A DNA stretch of 64,000 nucleotides from Pyxidicoccus sp. MSG2. GTDB taxonomy: Bacteria; Myxococcota; Myxococcia; Myxococcales; Myxococcaceae. The notes under the pieces are model-generated. The model ran no database searches. It saw only the letters and a program-made list of their open reading frames with translations, and had not been told where the DNA came from. The stretch spans positions 3,658,001 through 3,722,000 of the forward strand of contig NZ_JAPNKC010000001.1 of assembly GCF_026626705.1 (NCBI RefSeq), in the 5' to 3' direction. Of the stretch, positions 1 to 8,892 are shown in pieces (positions within the stretch are counted from its first letter, which is position 1; the number at the start of each line of letters is the position of its first letter). The position numbers and the translations under genes are program-made.

Positions 1-40
1 CCCGTTGACACGGGCGAGCCCTCCGTCGTTTACCCGGGCC

Positions 41-1507
41 ATGACCCTGAATACACGACAGACCAGAACACCCAGAAGACTTGGAGTCCTTGGCACCCTC
101 GCCGTCACCCTCGCCTGCCTCGCTGTGTCCGCCTCCTCCGCGCACGCACAGGCGTGGACGCTGAGCACCGCGCAGCGGCAGGCGTTCCTCCAGTACTACG
201 CGCCCATCGTCTTCAAGCGCGGCAACGGAAACGACAGCCGCCATGGCTACGACTGGATTACGAACTTCGACTTCGACCAGGACGGGGACTTCTCCAACAA
301 CAAGCTGCACTGGAAGAGCATCAACCAGTACGTGGATGCGGCGCGCGCCGGGACTGGCGCGTACAGCCACTGGCGCATCCGCCCCACCCTCTACACGTCG
401 CTCATCGAGTTCATGGACGGAGGAGCGAAGAACCTCGTCCTCACCTTCCACATCTACCACGCGCTCGACAAGAACGCGGCCGGTGACTGGCAGCTCCACG
501 ACTGGGAGCGGGTGGAGATTCTGGTGAAGAACGTCGTCGGCTCACCAGGCAACGGGGAGTCCGTCGCGTACGCCGTCGTCACCCAGCACAAGCGCAACGT
601 CATCCGCGACCAGGGCAGCGCGGAGCTCAACTTCATGCAGACGACCACGGGCAAGCACCTGCTCATCTGGCAGGCCGAGTGGTCCGACAAGCTGCTGGCC
701 CCCCACGGTCAGGAGCTGCGCTTCGTGGGCGACACGTATGCGTGGATTGCCACGCAGATGGCCTCGTCCACCGCGAAGGCGGAGGTCGACGTCAACAACG
801 ACGACGGCCGGAAGAAGGTGCACTACGCCTTCGTGCCGCAGGGCTCGCCCGCGGCGGTCTCCGCCTTTGGAGCGCGCGGCATCACCTACGCCACGGCGGA
901 CTCGCTCGCGAGCCGTACCGACAATGGCACCTCCGTCACGTGGCCCAACTTGAAGCGCGTCACCTACGAGCTGCAGGACCTCGCGGACATCCTTCCCACG
1001 CATTGGCAGTACGGCGGCTATGCGACGCACTGGCTGACCACCGACCCGGTGGTGGACGTCTGGATGGAGAGTCCCATCGCGAGCGAGTCCGGCGTGACGC
1101 AGGTCAGCAGCGGAATGAATCGCTTCTTCGCGAAGACGCGCGACATCGAGAACGAGGACGACCGCGAGGGCTACCCCGCGAAGAGCTGGTTCTTCGGCAC
1201 CTACGAGCTGAATGCCAATGCCTCGGACACGGGCGGCGGCGGCTCGGGCGCCTTCAAGGACAACTCGTACGCCAGCACGGCGGTGGACTCGCGCGGCCAG
1301 ACGCGCGCGAGCGCCAGCGGCTACAGCACGTCCCCCAACTCCTTCTGGTGGCAGCACGACTACTTCGTCCACGCCGGCACCGTCGACTCCACGGACGGCG
1401 TGGAGGCCGGCTTCTGGCTGCCGGGGCCGTGGTACCTGCCGGCGTCCGGCGGCTTCGACGGCCGCTGGGTGCAGCTCTTCGACGACCGTCCCGGCCAGGA
1501 GCCCTGA
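41..1507 (+). CDS. secreted protein of unknown function (Vps62-like)
   Basis: A 488-residue protein with an N-terminal signal peptide: Arg-rich start, hydrophobic core about residues 14-33, likely cleavage after AHA at 36. The ATG at 41 is preferred to an upstream in-frame TTG at 5 because it gives a normal-length signal peptide. The mature part has no enzyme motif I recognise. The segment HDWERVEILV followed by AVVTQHKRN, and later HYAFVPQG, recalls the DWE/H pattern of Vps62/DUF946-type proteins, which is weak evidence. A Gly-rich stretch lies near residues 400-410. The gene converges on argE with a 10-nt gap. Its upstream region is outside the window, so operon membership and promoter cannot be judged. 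Exported location is likely; function unknown. Confidence 0.75.
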   Translation: MTLNTRQTRTPRRLGVLGTLAVTLACLAVSASSAHAQAWTLSTAQRQAFLQYYAPIVFKRGNGNDSRHGYDWITNFDFDQDGDFSNNKLHWKSINQYVDAARAGTGAYSHWRIRPTLYTSLIEFMDGGAKNLVLTFHIYHALDKNAAGDWQLHDWERVEILVKNVVGSPGNGESVAYAVVTQHKRNVIRDQGSAELNFMQTTTGKHLLIWQAEWSDKLLAPHGQELRFVGDTYAWIATQMASSTAKAEVDVNNDDGRKKVHYAFVPQGSPAAVSAFGARGITYATADSLASRTDNGTSVTWPNLKRVTYELQDLADILPTHWQYGGYATHWLTTDPVVDVWMESPIASESGVTQVSSGMNRFFAKTRDIENEDDREGYPAKSWFFGTYELNANASDTGGGGSGAFKDNSYASTAVDSRGQTRASASGYSTSPNSFWWQHDYFVHAGTVDSTDGVEAGFWLPGPWYLPASGGFDGRWVQLFDDRPGQEP

Positions 1508-1528
1508 GCGCGCGGGCTCAGCGCGCGC
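1508..1528. terminator. GC hairpin between convergent genes
   Basis: Perfect 7-bp inverted repeat: gcgcgcg at 1508-1514 and cgcgcgc at 1522-1528, with a 7-nt loop. It lies directly after the stop of the secreted protein and overlaps the last codons of argE on the other strand. It could terminate both transcripts. There is no T-run, so this is only a structural suggestion. Confidence 0.35.
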
Positions 1529-2660
1529 CGCAGAAGTGAGCCACGGCGCGCGACAGCGCGGCCTCGCAGCGCACCAGGTCTTCCATGGGGACGTACTCCC
1601 CCGTCTGGTGCGCCACGCGGATGTCGCCGGGGCCGAACACCACGGCCTCGGCGCCCAGCTCCGTCATCTGCGGGGCCTCCGTGCCGAAGGACACCGTGGT
1701 GGACGCATTGCCGCTGGCCTCCGCCAGGAAGCGCACCACCTCCGCGTCCGCCCGCGTATTCACGCCCCGGTCCGTGCGCACCACGCGGATGTGGGCCTCG
1801 AAGGCGGGCTCGTCTCGCACCAACTCCTGGCGGATGGACTCCAGGAGCAGCGGCACCCGCTCCGTCGGCTGACCGGGGATGGGGCGCCACTCGACGATGA
1901 AGCGGCACGCGCCGGGGATGATGTTCTTCGCCTTGCCGCCCTGGATGACGCCGACATTCACCGTGGTGAAGGGCGGCTGGAAGCCCTCGTCGCGGTCGTC
2001 GCGCAGCACCGTGGTGGCCAGCTGCTCCAGCCGCTGGAGGAAGCGCCCGGCGCGGAAGATGGCCGACGCGCCCGACTCCGGATACGCGCTGTGGCCCTCC
2101 TTGCCCAGCACCTCCACCTCCGCCAGGCAGTAGCCCTTGTTGGCACGCACCGGAGTGAGGCGCGTGGGCTCGCCGACAATCGCGTGGCGCGCGCGGCCCA
2201 GGCCCGCCTCCACCAGCTTCTTCGCGCCCACGAGGCCCACCTCCTCGTCGGCGGTGAGCACCACCATCAGTGGGGCCCGCACGCGCTCGGCCTTGAGGGC
2301 GGCGTGCAGCGCGCAGGCGATGAAGCCCTTGGTGTCACACGCGCCGCGCGCGTAGAGCTTCCCCTCCTTCTCCGTCAGCCGCAGCGCGTCCTTCCACGCC
2401 GGGTCGAACGGAACGCAGTCGGTGTGCCCCACCAGCGCCAGCTCGGCGCGGCCGGAGCCGGAGCCGCCCTTCACCGCGACGAGGTTCACCTTCTCCACGC
2501 CCGCGTCGTCGGTGTAGCGCTGGCGCTCGGCGGTGAAGCCCGCGGCCTCCAGCTTCGCCTGCGCGTAGTCCACCAGCGGTGCATTGGGGCGGGCGGACGT
2601 GGTGTCCATGGCCACCAGCTCCGTCAGGGTGGCTCGCAGCGCGGGCAGCGTGTCGCTCAT
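1518..2660 (-). CDS. argE: acetylornithine deacetylase (M20 peptidase family)
   Basis: A 380-residue cytosolic zinc hydrolase that removes the acetyl group from N-acetylornithine in arginine synthesis. The M20 di-metal signature is complete in order: GHTDCVP (His and Asp), GACDTKG (bridging Asp), TADEEVG (catalytic Glu pair), then IVGEPT and GKEGHSAYPE. Length matches ArgE (about 380). Related succinyl-diaminopimelate desuccinylases and carboxypeptidase G2-type enzymes share these motifs, but the early VAMDTTSARPN segment and overall spacing fit ArgE best. It stands alone, with no other arg genes in view. The start at 2660 gives MSDTLPAL and the expected N-terminus. Confidence 0.85.
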   Translation of the reverse strand: MSDTLPALRATLTELVAMDTTSARPNAPLVDYAQAKLEAAGFTAERQRYTDDAGVEKVNLVAVKGGSGSGRAELALVGHTDCVPFDPAWKDALRLTEKEGKLYARGACDTKGFIACALHAALKAERVRAPLMVVLTADEEVGLVGAKKLVEAGLGRARHAIVGEPTRLTPVRANKGYCLAEVEVLGKEGHSAYPESGASAIFRAGRFLQRLEQLATTVLRDDRDEGFQPPFTTVNVGVIQGGKAKNIIPGACRFIVEWRPIPGQPTERVPLLLESIRQELVRDEPAFEAHIRVVRTDRGVNTRADAEVVRFLAEASGNASTTVSFGTEAPQMTELGAEAVVFGPGDIRVAHQTGEYVPMEDLVRCEAALSRAVAHFCGAR

Positions 2661-2734
2661 GGGGGACGACCTCCAGGAGCCGCGTCATGCCACCGCCCGG
2701 CACCGCGCGCCAGCCCCTGGAGGCCCCCTGCCCT

Positions 2735-4237
2735 TCAGCGGACGGATGCCACCGGGTACACGGGCACCGGGTGCACGGAGTCCTCGCCCTCGCCCGGACG
2801 GCCCAGGCCCTTGAACACCGCGGGCGCCGACGCGCTCACCGGCCCCACGTAGAAGACGCCGTGGTAGCCCGCATCGTTCGCCCCGTCCCACACGTGGACG
2901 AAGAAGCGGTCGCCATTGTCCCGGCCCTTCGCCTCGCGCACGCCGCAGTCCAGCCGGTCCTTCGCGCCCTTGCTGTCCACCGCGCAGATCCACGCCGAGC
3001 CGCTGTCGTACGCCATGTCCAGCGCCACCACGCCCTTCACGTGCTTGGACAGCAGCAGGCCCATGGGCTGGTACTTCCCGTCCCACGGCAGCCCGGGCTT
3101 CGTGCGCGGATGGATGTTGCCGCTGACCACCAGGAAGAAGCGGTCCGGCGCGTGCTTCACGCGCGCCATCACCGTGGCCGCCATGGCCTCCTCGCGCATC
3201 TGTCCCTGGAGCTTCGGGTGGTCGAAGACGAAGACCTCCACGTCCAGGCCGCGGGCGCGGAGCTGGCGGAGCTGCTCCAGCATGTTCGCCATCGCCTCGC
3301 TGCTCCGCCCGTCGGGGTACGGGCTGCGCCAGAAGGGCGCGTCCATCAGCTTCAGCCAGTCCGAGTCCGTGCCCTCGCTGGTGAGGAAGCCCGCCACGCG
3401 CTCCTGGCTCTCCACCGGCAGCTCCAGCCCCACCGTCACCGGCGTGCCCGCCACCACCGACTGGCAGGACGCCTGCGCCAGGAAGCGCGGCACCTCCTGC
3501 GTGCCGTGCAGCTCTCCCAGCAAAAGCACCCCGCCCTTCTTCACCTGCTTGCCCAGCCCGATGATGGGCAGCCCGCACTCCATGGCCGCGGCCCCCGGCG
3601 CCTGCTTCGCCTCCGGCGCCTTCGCCACCTGCACCGGCCTGGGTGCGTTCTCCGCCTTCGCCAGCTTCGGCGCCACGACGCGGAACACCTTCCACTCCAT
3701 GGTCAGGTCTCGCGCGCCCTGGCCGGACTCCGCGAAGAAGGAGTTCTCTCCTTTCGGCGCATCCAGCATCTCCTCCCAGTCCTCGGGACTCGTGGTCGGC
3801 GGGGAGAACTCGCCGCCGGTCGAAGCCCCCCCGTTCTCGCTTCCTCCGCCGCCATGCCCTACGCGGCTGACACCCCAGTCCAGCTCCTTGCCCGCCTGGG
3901 ACAGCGCCTTGTTCGCGCTCTTGGTGATGCGGATGACCCACAGCTTGCTCTTCGTGGGCGACTCGCGCTTGCCCAGCACCAGGTAGCGGTGCCAGTAGCC
4001 CGACACCTTCGAGCCACCGAACTCCTCGCGCCACTCCGTCTGGAGCACACGGCTGCCCTTGTCCTCGCGGAAGGGGAGGTTGTTGTCGGTGAAGAACTGG
4101 CGGACCTCCGGCCAGACCTCTTCCAGCGGCCGGTCGTAGATGGCCTCCCGGTCCGGCAGGTCCAGGTCTCCCTGGCGGGCCGCACAGCCCGCCAGGGCAA
4201 TCATCAGCATTACCGCCGCATATACCCTCGAGCGCAT
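2735..4237 (-). CDS. ChaN/TraB-like lipoprotein, paralog 1
   Basis: A 500-residue lipoprotein. The ATG at 4237 (MRSRVYAAVMLMIALAGC) puts the lipobox LAGC at a normal distance, so the longer in-frame extension to 4285 is rejected. Residues about 25-130 form a BamC-like compact region (YDRPLEEVWPEVRQFF). A Gly/Ser-rich variable linker follows near 135-165. The C-terminal half carries LLLGELHG, TVGLELP, VFDHP and SGNIH, in the order seen in the ChaN/TIKI/TraB/erythromycin-esterase-like superfamily, where Glu and His residues bind metal or haem. It is the most divergent of three paralogs (others at 5768-7240 and 7343-8815), with a longer linker and a VHPVPVYPVASVR tail. Location is likely the outer-membrane inner leaflet or periplasm. 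Substrate unknown. Confidence 0.8.
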   Translation of the reverse strand: MRSRVYAAVMLMIALAGCAARQGDLDLPDREAIYDRPLEEVWPEVRQFFTDNNLPFREDKGSRVLQTEWREEFGGSKVSGYWHRYLVLGKRESPTKSKLWVIRITKSANKALSQAGKELDWGVSRVGHGGGGSENGGASTGGEFSPPTTSPEDWEEMLDAPKGENSFFAESGQGARDLTMEWKVFRVVAPKLAKAENAPRPVQVAKAPEAKQAPGAAAMECGLPIIGLGKQVKKGGVLLLGELHGTQEVPRFLAQASCQSVVAGTPVTVGLELPVESQERVAGFLTSEGTDSDWLKLMDAPFWRSPYPDGRSSEAMANMLEQLRQLRARGLDVEVFVFDHPKLQGQMREEAMAATVMARVKHAPDRFFLVVSGNIHPRTKPGLPWDGKYQPMGLLLSKHVKGVVALDMAYDSGSAWICAVDSKGAKDRLDCGVREAKGRDNGDRFFVHVWDGANDAGYHGVFYVGPVSASAPAVFKGLGRPGEGEDSVHPVPVYPVASVR

Positions 4238-4288
4238 TCGCCCCTCCGCTTCTGACAGCCCCGCGCAACAAACGCAGCGCTCCACGCG

Positions 4289-4298
4289 GGCATATCGG
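4289..4298 (-). promoter_or_regulatory. conserved CCGATATGCC element upstream of paralog 1
   Basis: The 10-mer CCGATATGCC (minus strand) lies 52 nt upstream of the paralog 1 start. The same 10-mer lies 52 and 51 nt upstream of paralogs 2 and 3, although the leaders between motif and start do not resemble each other. GATATG could act as a -10 hexamer, which would leave a leader of about 40 nt. I see no good -35 at the usual distance. Confidence 0.4.
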
Positions 4299-4312
4299 GT
4301 GCGGCAGCGGCC

Positions 4313-5701
4313 TTACGGGTACAGCAAACGGGACAGCGCGTGGAAGGCGCGGCCGCACTCCTCCGCGAGCGGGTGACGGCCATCGCTCACCACCACGCGT
4401 CCGGCCACCGCCACCTCGCGCACCGCCGCCTTGTCAGCGCCGAAGACGATGGCGGCGAGCAACGACTCCACGCTCGCGCCGGTGAGGGACGGGTGGTGCA
4501 GGTCCACCGTGAAGAAGTCGGCGGGCTTCCCCGGCTCCAGGGTGCCCGTGGACAGGCCCAGGCTGTGCGCGCCCTGGGCGGTGGCCATGTCCAGCAGCCG
4601 CGCCGCCAGGCCATCCATCGCGCCCCGGCCCGGGTCCAGCACCGCGCGCCGCAGCCGCGCCAGCCGCAGGTGGCCTTCCAGTTGTCGTGCCTCGTCCAGC
4701 AGGTCCACCGTGGCCTGGCTGTCCGAGCCAAGGCTGATGCGCGCCCCCGCCCGCACCAGCGCGTCCGCGGGGACGATGCCGTCGCCCAGGTTGCGCTCGG
4801 TGGAGGGACACGCGCACACCGTCGCCTTGGCCCCGCCCAGCAGCGCCACCTCCGCGTCCGTCAGGTGCACGCCGTGCACGGCGGTGAAGCGCGGCCCGAG
4901 CAGCCCCAGGTCCGCCAGCAACTCCACCGGACGCCGGCCATGCTCGGAGAGACACGCCTCGATTTCCTTCGGCTGCTCCGCCACGTGCATGTGCACGGGC
5001 CAACTCCGGGAGGCCGCGCTGGCCACCGAGGCCAGCCACTCGCGAGTCACCGCGCGCACGCTGTGCGGAGCGAGGCCCACGCTGACCGCCGCGTCGTCCC
5101 GCGTCTCGCGCTCGAGCGACTCCGCCGAGGAGAGGAAGCCGTCCACGTCCCTGTCGATGAAGCGCCGCTGGCGGGGGTTGGCCGGGACGTTGAAGCCGGC
5201 GCGCGCATAGCCCACGCGCAGCAGGCAGATGCGCAGGCCCACGTCCCTGGCGGCGCGGATGACGGCGTGCGCCAGCGTGTTGCGGTCCGCGTACGGGGTG
5301 CCGTCCGCCTGGTGGTGGAGGTAGTGGAACTCGCCCACGGTGGTGATGCCGGCCAGGGCCATCTCCACGAAGGCCTGCCGGGAGGCGGTGTACACATCCT
5401 CCGGTCCCAGCGACTCGGCGGCGCGGTACATGGCCTCGCGCCAGCTCCAGAAGTCGTCCGCCTCGCGGCCGGAGGCCACGTACTCCGTGCGGCCGCGGAT
5501 GAGGCGCTGGAAGGCGTGCGAGTGGCCGTTGACGAGCCCCGGCAGCAGCGCGCGTCCTGGCAGCCGGACGGTGCGCGCCCCGGCGGGCACGGGGCCCTCA
5601 TGAAGGACGAGGCCGTCCGCACTCACGCCCAGGGCGCGGCCTTCGTGGAACCGGCCTCCGGTGTAGAGGAGGTCTGGCTGGTAGACGATGGTTTCGCTCA
5701 C
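4313..5701 (-). CDS. hutF: formimidoylglutamate deiminase
   Basis: A 462-residue amidohydrolase of the HutF type, which converts N-formimidoyl-glutamate to N-formyl-glutamate and ammonia in the five-step histidine degradation pathway. Metal ligands visible in order: NGHSHAFQR (HxH near residue 60), HMHVAEQ, VHGVHLT and LGSDSQA. Length and the sequence around FWSWREAMYR match HutF (about 450). No other hut gene is in the window. It sits between paralogs 1 and 2 of the ChaN-like lipoprotein array on the same strand, with 66 nt to the paralog 2 stop and 75 nt to the paralog 1 start, so it either inserted into the array or was flanked by a later duplication. Confidence 0.88.
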   Translation of the reverse strand: MSETIVYQPDLLYTGGRFHEGRALGVSADGLVLHEGPVPAGARTVRLPGRALLPGLVNGHSHAFQRLIRGRTEYVASGREADDFWSWREAMYRAAESLGPEDVYTASRQAFVEMALAGITTVGEFHYLHHQADGTPYADRNTLAHAVIRAARDVGLRICLLRVGYARAGFNVPANPRQRRFIDRDVDGFLSSAESLERETRDDAAVSVGLAPHSVRAVTREWLASVASAASRSWPVHMHVAEQPKEIEACLSEHGRRPVELLADLGLLGPRFTAVHGVHLTDAEVALLGGAKATVCACPSTERNLGDGIVPADALVRAGARISLGSDSQATVDLLDEARQLEGHLRLARLRRAVLDPGRGAMDGLAARLLDMATAQGAHSLGLSTGTLEPGKPADFFTVDLHHPSLTGASVESLLAAIVFGADKAAVREVAVAGRVVVSDGRHPLAEECGRAFHALSRLLYP

Positions 5702-5767
5702 CCGGTCAGCGTATGCCAGCCGACCGGGGGCCGCAGCAGCGGCGAGGCCCCCCGCCGCGTGCCACCG

Positions 5768-7240
5768 TCAAGGCCTGGACGCGAACGCGGAGCCCTCGTC
5801 CTTCAGCGGATGCGCCGAGTTGTCATTGCTCCCCGGGCGCCCCAGCCCCTTCTGCACCGCGGGTATCGACGCGTTCACCGGGCCCACGTAGAAGACGCCG
5901 TCGTAGCCCGCGTCGCTCGTGCCATCCCACTGGTGCATGAAGAAGCGGTCGCCGTTGTCCTTGCCCTTCGCCTTGCGGATGCCGCAGTCCAGCTTGTCCT
6001 TCACACCCTTGCTGTCCACCGCGCAGATCCACGCCGAGCCACTGTCGTACGCCATGTCCAGCGCCGCGACTTCGTCCAGCTCATCCTTCAGCAGCAGGCC
6101 CATGGGGCGGTACTTCTTGTCCCAGGGCAGCCCCGCCTTCGTGCGCGCGTGGATGTTGCCGGACAGCACCACGTAGAAGCGGTCCTTCCCCGACTCCACC
6201 TGCTGCTTCACCGTGGCGGCCATCGCCTTCTCGCGCTCCTGGCCCTGCGCCTTCGGGTGGTCGAAGACGAACGCCTCCACGTCCAGCCCGCGCGAGCGCA
6301 ACTGACGGAGCTGCTCCAGCATGTTGGCCACCGCCTCGCTGCTGCGGCCATCCGGGTACGGGCTGCGCCAGAAGGGAGCTTCCATCAGCTTCAGCCAGTC
6401 GTCCTCGGTGCCGGCGCTCTCCAGGAACGCATCCACGCGCGTCTGGTTCTCCAGCGGCAGCTCCAGCCCCACCGTCACCGGCGTGCCCGCCACCGTCGTC
6501 TGGCACACCGTCTGCGCCAGGAAGCGCGGTACCTCCTGCGTGCCGTGCATCTCTCCGAGCAGCAGCACCCCGCCCTTCTTCACCTGCTTCGCCAGGCCGA
6601 TGATGGGCAGCCCGCATTCGATGTCCATGGCATTGGGCGCTTCCTTCGCATTCGGCGCCTTGGCCACGCGCACCGGCTTCGCGACGTTCTCCGCCTTCGA
6701 CAGCTTGGGGGCGATGCCGCGGAACACCTTCCACTCCATCACCAGGTCTCGCGTGCCCTGGCCCGACTCCGCGAAGTAGGAGTTATCCCCCTGCGGCGCA
6801 TCGAAGTAGGCCTCCATGTCCTCAACGCTCAGGAAGCCGCCGTCTCCATCGGGTCCCCCAAGGGCCCGGCTGACGCCCCAGTCGATTTCCTTCCCGGGAC
6901 GGGACAGCGCCTTGTTCGCGCTCTTCGTGATGCGGATGATCCACAGCTTGCTCTGCGTGGGCGACTCGCGCTTGCCCAGCACCAGGTAGCGGTGCCAGTA
7001 GCCCGCGATTTTCGAGCCGCCGAACTCCTGCCGCCACTCCGTCTGGAGCACCATGCTGCCCTTGTCCTCACGGAAGGGCAGCTTGTTCTCCGTAAAGAAG
7101 GTGCGCACCTCCGGCCACATCTCTTCCAGGGGCCGGTCATAGATGGCCTCCCGGTCCGGGATGTCCAGCTCACTGCGGTGTGCCGCGCAGCCCACCATCA
7201 TCCATGTCAGTGCAACAGCCGCGTATGCCGAGAGGCGCAT
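5768..7240 (-). CDS. ChaN/TraB-like lipoprotein, paralog 2
   Basis: A 490-residue lipoprotein. The start at 7240 (MRLSAYAAVALTWMMVGC) places Cys18 in a lipobox-like MVGC; the longer in-frame extension to 7315 lacks a signal start. It has the same architecture as paralog 1: an N-terminal YDRPLEEMWPEV module, an acidic linker (about 125-160), then LLLGEMHG, TVGLELP, VFDHP and SGNIH. By eye it is almost identical to paralog 3 in protein and DNA and has the same length, so the two are a recent tandem duplication. They differ mainly at the C-terminus (SAFASRP versus ASYASVH) and in scattered substitutions. Role unknown; a redundant surface lipoprotein under dosage selection is possible. Confidence 0.8.
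   Translation of the reverse strand: MRLSAYAAVALTWMMVGCAAHRSELDIPDREAIYDRPLEEMWPEVRTFFTENKLPFREDKGSMVLQTEWRQEFGGSKIAGYWHRYLVLGKRESPTQSKLWIIRITKSANKALSRPGKEIDWGVSRALGGPDGDGGFLSVEDMEAYFDAPQGDNSYFAESGQGTRDLVMEWKVFRGIAPKLSKAENVAKPVRVAKAPNAKEAPNAMDIECGLPIIGLAKQVKKGGVLLLGEMHGTQEVPRFLAQTVCQTTVAGTPVTVGLELPLENQTRVDAFLESAGTEDDWLKLMEAPFWRSPYPDGRSSEAVANMLEQLRQLRSRGLDVEAFVFDHPKAQGQEREKAMAATVKQQVESGKDRFYVVLSGNIHARTKAGLPWDKKYRPMGLLLKDELDEVAALDMAYDSGSAWICAVDSKGVKDKLDCGIRKAKGKDNGDRFFMHQWDGTSDAGYDGVFYVGPVNASIPAVQKGLGRPGSNDNSAHPLKDEGSAFASRP
5792..7240. repeat. direct repeat unit A (tandem gene duplication)
   Basis: From gccctcgtccttcagcggat at 5792 to the start codon at 7240, this 1,449-nt stretch is nearly identical by eye to 7367-8815, also 1,449 nt. 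The similarity stops just inside the stop-codon side and at the start codon; the intergenic sequences are unrelated. Identity was not computed. Confidence 0.8.
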
Positions 7241-7291
7241 CCATCGTCTCCTTCCAATACCTGACCTGGGAGGTAACGAGAGCCTACCAAC

Positions 7292-7301
7292 GGCATATCG
7301 G
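7292..7301 (-). promoter_or_regulatory. conserved CCGATATGCC element upstream of paralog 2
   Basis: Same 10-mer as at 4289-4298, 52 nt upstream of the paralog 2 start. The duplicated block ends at the start codon and the leader is unrelated to those of the other two genes, so the match is not simply part of the repeat. Confidence 0.4.
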
Positions 7302-7342
7302 CCACGCGAGCACACCCGCCCGCGTGGCCCTGGAAGACATGC

Positions 7343-8815
7343 TCAGTGGACAGAAGCGTACGACGCGCCCTCGTCCTTCAGCGGATGCGCCGAGTTGTCA
7401 TTGCTCCCCGGGCGCCCCAGCCCCTTCTGCACCGCGGGTATCGACGCGTTCACCGGCCCCACGTAGAAGACGCCGTCATAGCCCGCGTCGCTCGTGCCAT
7501 CCCACCGGTGCATGAAGAAGCGGTCGCCGTTGTCCTTGCCCTTCGCGTTGCGGATGCCGCAGTCCAGCTTGTCCTTCACACCCTTGCTGTCCACAGCGCA
7601 GATCCACGCCGAGCCGCTGTCGTACGCCATGTCCAGCGCCGCGACTTCATCCAGCTCGTCCTTCAGCAGCAGGCCCATGGGACGGTACGTCTTGTCCCAC
7701 GGCAGTCCCGCCTTCGTGCGTGCGTGGATGTTGCCGGACAGCACCACGTAGAAGCGGTCCTTCCCCGACTCCACCTGATGCTTCACCGTGGCGGCCATCG
7801 CCTTCTCACGCTCCTGCCCCTGCCCCTTCGGGTGGTCGAAGACGAAGGCCTCCACGTCCAGCCCACTCGAGCGCAACTGGCGGAGCTGCTCCAGCATGTT
7901 GGCCACCGCCTCGCTGCTGCGGCCGTCCGGGTACGGGCTGCGCCAGAACGGAGCCTCCATCAGCTTCAGCCAGTCGTCCTCGGTGCCGGCGCTCTCCAGG
8001 AAGGCGTCCACGCGCGTCTGGTTCTCCAGCGGCAGCTCCAGCCCCACCGTCACCGGCGTGCCCGCCACCGTCGCCTGACACACCGTCTGCGCCAGGAAGC
8101 GCGGCACCTCCTGCGTGCCGTGCATCTCCCCCAGCAGCAGGACTGCGCCCTTCTTCACCTGCTTCGCCAGGCCGATGATGGGCAGCCCGCATTCGATGTC
8201 CATGGCATTGGGCGCTTGCTTCGCATTCGGCGCCCTGGCCACGCGCACCGGCTTCGCGACACTCTCCGCCTTCGCCAGCTTGGGGGAGATGCCGCGGAAC
8301 ACCTTCCACTCCATCACCAGGTCCCGGGTGCCCTGGCCCGACTCCGCGAAGTAGGAGTTATCCCCCACCGGCGCGTCGAAGTAGGCCTCCAGGTCCTCGG
8401 GACTCAGGTAGCCGCCACCTTCACTGGGTCCCCCGAGGGCCCGGCTGACGCCCCAGTCGATTTCCTTCCCGGGCCTGGACAGCGCCTTGTTCGCGCTCTT
8501 CGTGATGCGGATGACCCACAGCTTGCTCTGGGTGGGCGACTCGCGCTTGCCCAGCACCATGTAGCGGTGCCAGTAGCCGGCAATCTTCGAGCCGCCGAAC
8601 TCCTGCCGCCACTCCGTCTGGAGCACCATGCTGCCCTTGTCCTCACGGTAGGGCAGCTTGTTCTCCGTGAAGAAGGTACGCACCTCTGGCCACATCTCTT
8701 CCAGGGGCCGGTCATAGATGGCTTCCCGGTCCGGGATGTCCAGCTCACTCCGGTGTGCCGCGCAACCCACCATCATCAACGCCAGTGCCACCACCGCGTG
8801 TGCCGCAGAGCGCAT
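7343..8815 (-). CDS. ChaN/TraB-like lipoprotein, paralog 3
   Basis: A 490-residue lipoprotein and near-copy of paralog 2. The ATG at 8815 is chosen over a GTG four codons earlier because a gaggga ribosome-binding site is spaced for it. The signal MRSAAHAVVALALMMVGC ends in a lipobox-like MVGC. All superfamily motifs are kept (GEMHG, GLELP, FDHP, GNIH), as is the MAYDSGSAW segment before the Cys-containing tail. There is 102 nt between its stop and the paralog 2 start, room for a separate promoter. No frameshift or lost motif suggests decay of either copy. Confidence 0.8.
   Translation of the reverse strand: MRSAAHAVVALALMMVGCAAHRSELDIPDREAIYDRPLEEMWPEVRTFFTENKLPYREDKGSMVLQTEWRQEFGGSKIAGYWHRYMVLGKRESPTQSKLWVIRITKSANKALSRPGKEIDWGVSRALGGPSEGGGYLSPEDLEAYFDAPVGDNSYFAESGQGTRDLVMEWKVFRGISPKLAKAESVAKPVRVARAPNAKQAPNAMDIECGLPIIGLAKQVKKGAVLLLGEMHGTQEVPRFLAQTVCQATVAGTPVTVGLELPLENQTRVDAFLESAGTEDDWLKLMEAPFWRSPYPDGRSSEAVANMLEQLRQLRSSGLDVEAFVFDHPKGQGQEREKAMAATVKHQVESGKDRFYVVLSGNIHARTKAGLPWDKTYRPMGLLLKDELDEVAALDMAYDSGSAWICAVDSKGVKDKLDCGIRNAKGKDNGDRFFMHRWDGTSDAGYDGVFYVGPVNASIPAVQKGLGRPGSNDNSAHPLKDEGASYASVH
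7367..8815. repeat. direct repeat unit B (tandem gene duplication)
   Basis: Partner of 5792-7240: same length, same orientation, nearly identical by eye. The pair is a substrate for recombination that would delete or amplify one lipoprotein gene. Confidence 0.8.
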
Positions 8816-8865
8816 TCCATCCCTCACGAGAGCAGGCTTTCGTGAGGGAACGCGGGCATGGCCCT

Positions 8866-8875
8866 GGCATATCGG
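8866..8875 (-). promoter_or_regulatory. conserved CCGATATGCC element upstream of paralog 3
   Basis: Third occurrence of the 10-mer, 51 nt upstream of the paralog 3 start. See 4289-4298 for the comparison. Confidence 0.4.
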
Positions 8876-8892
8876 GACCCACAGGTCGGAGC

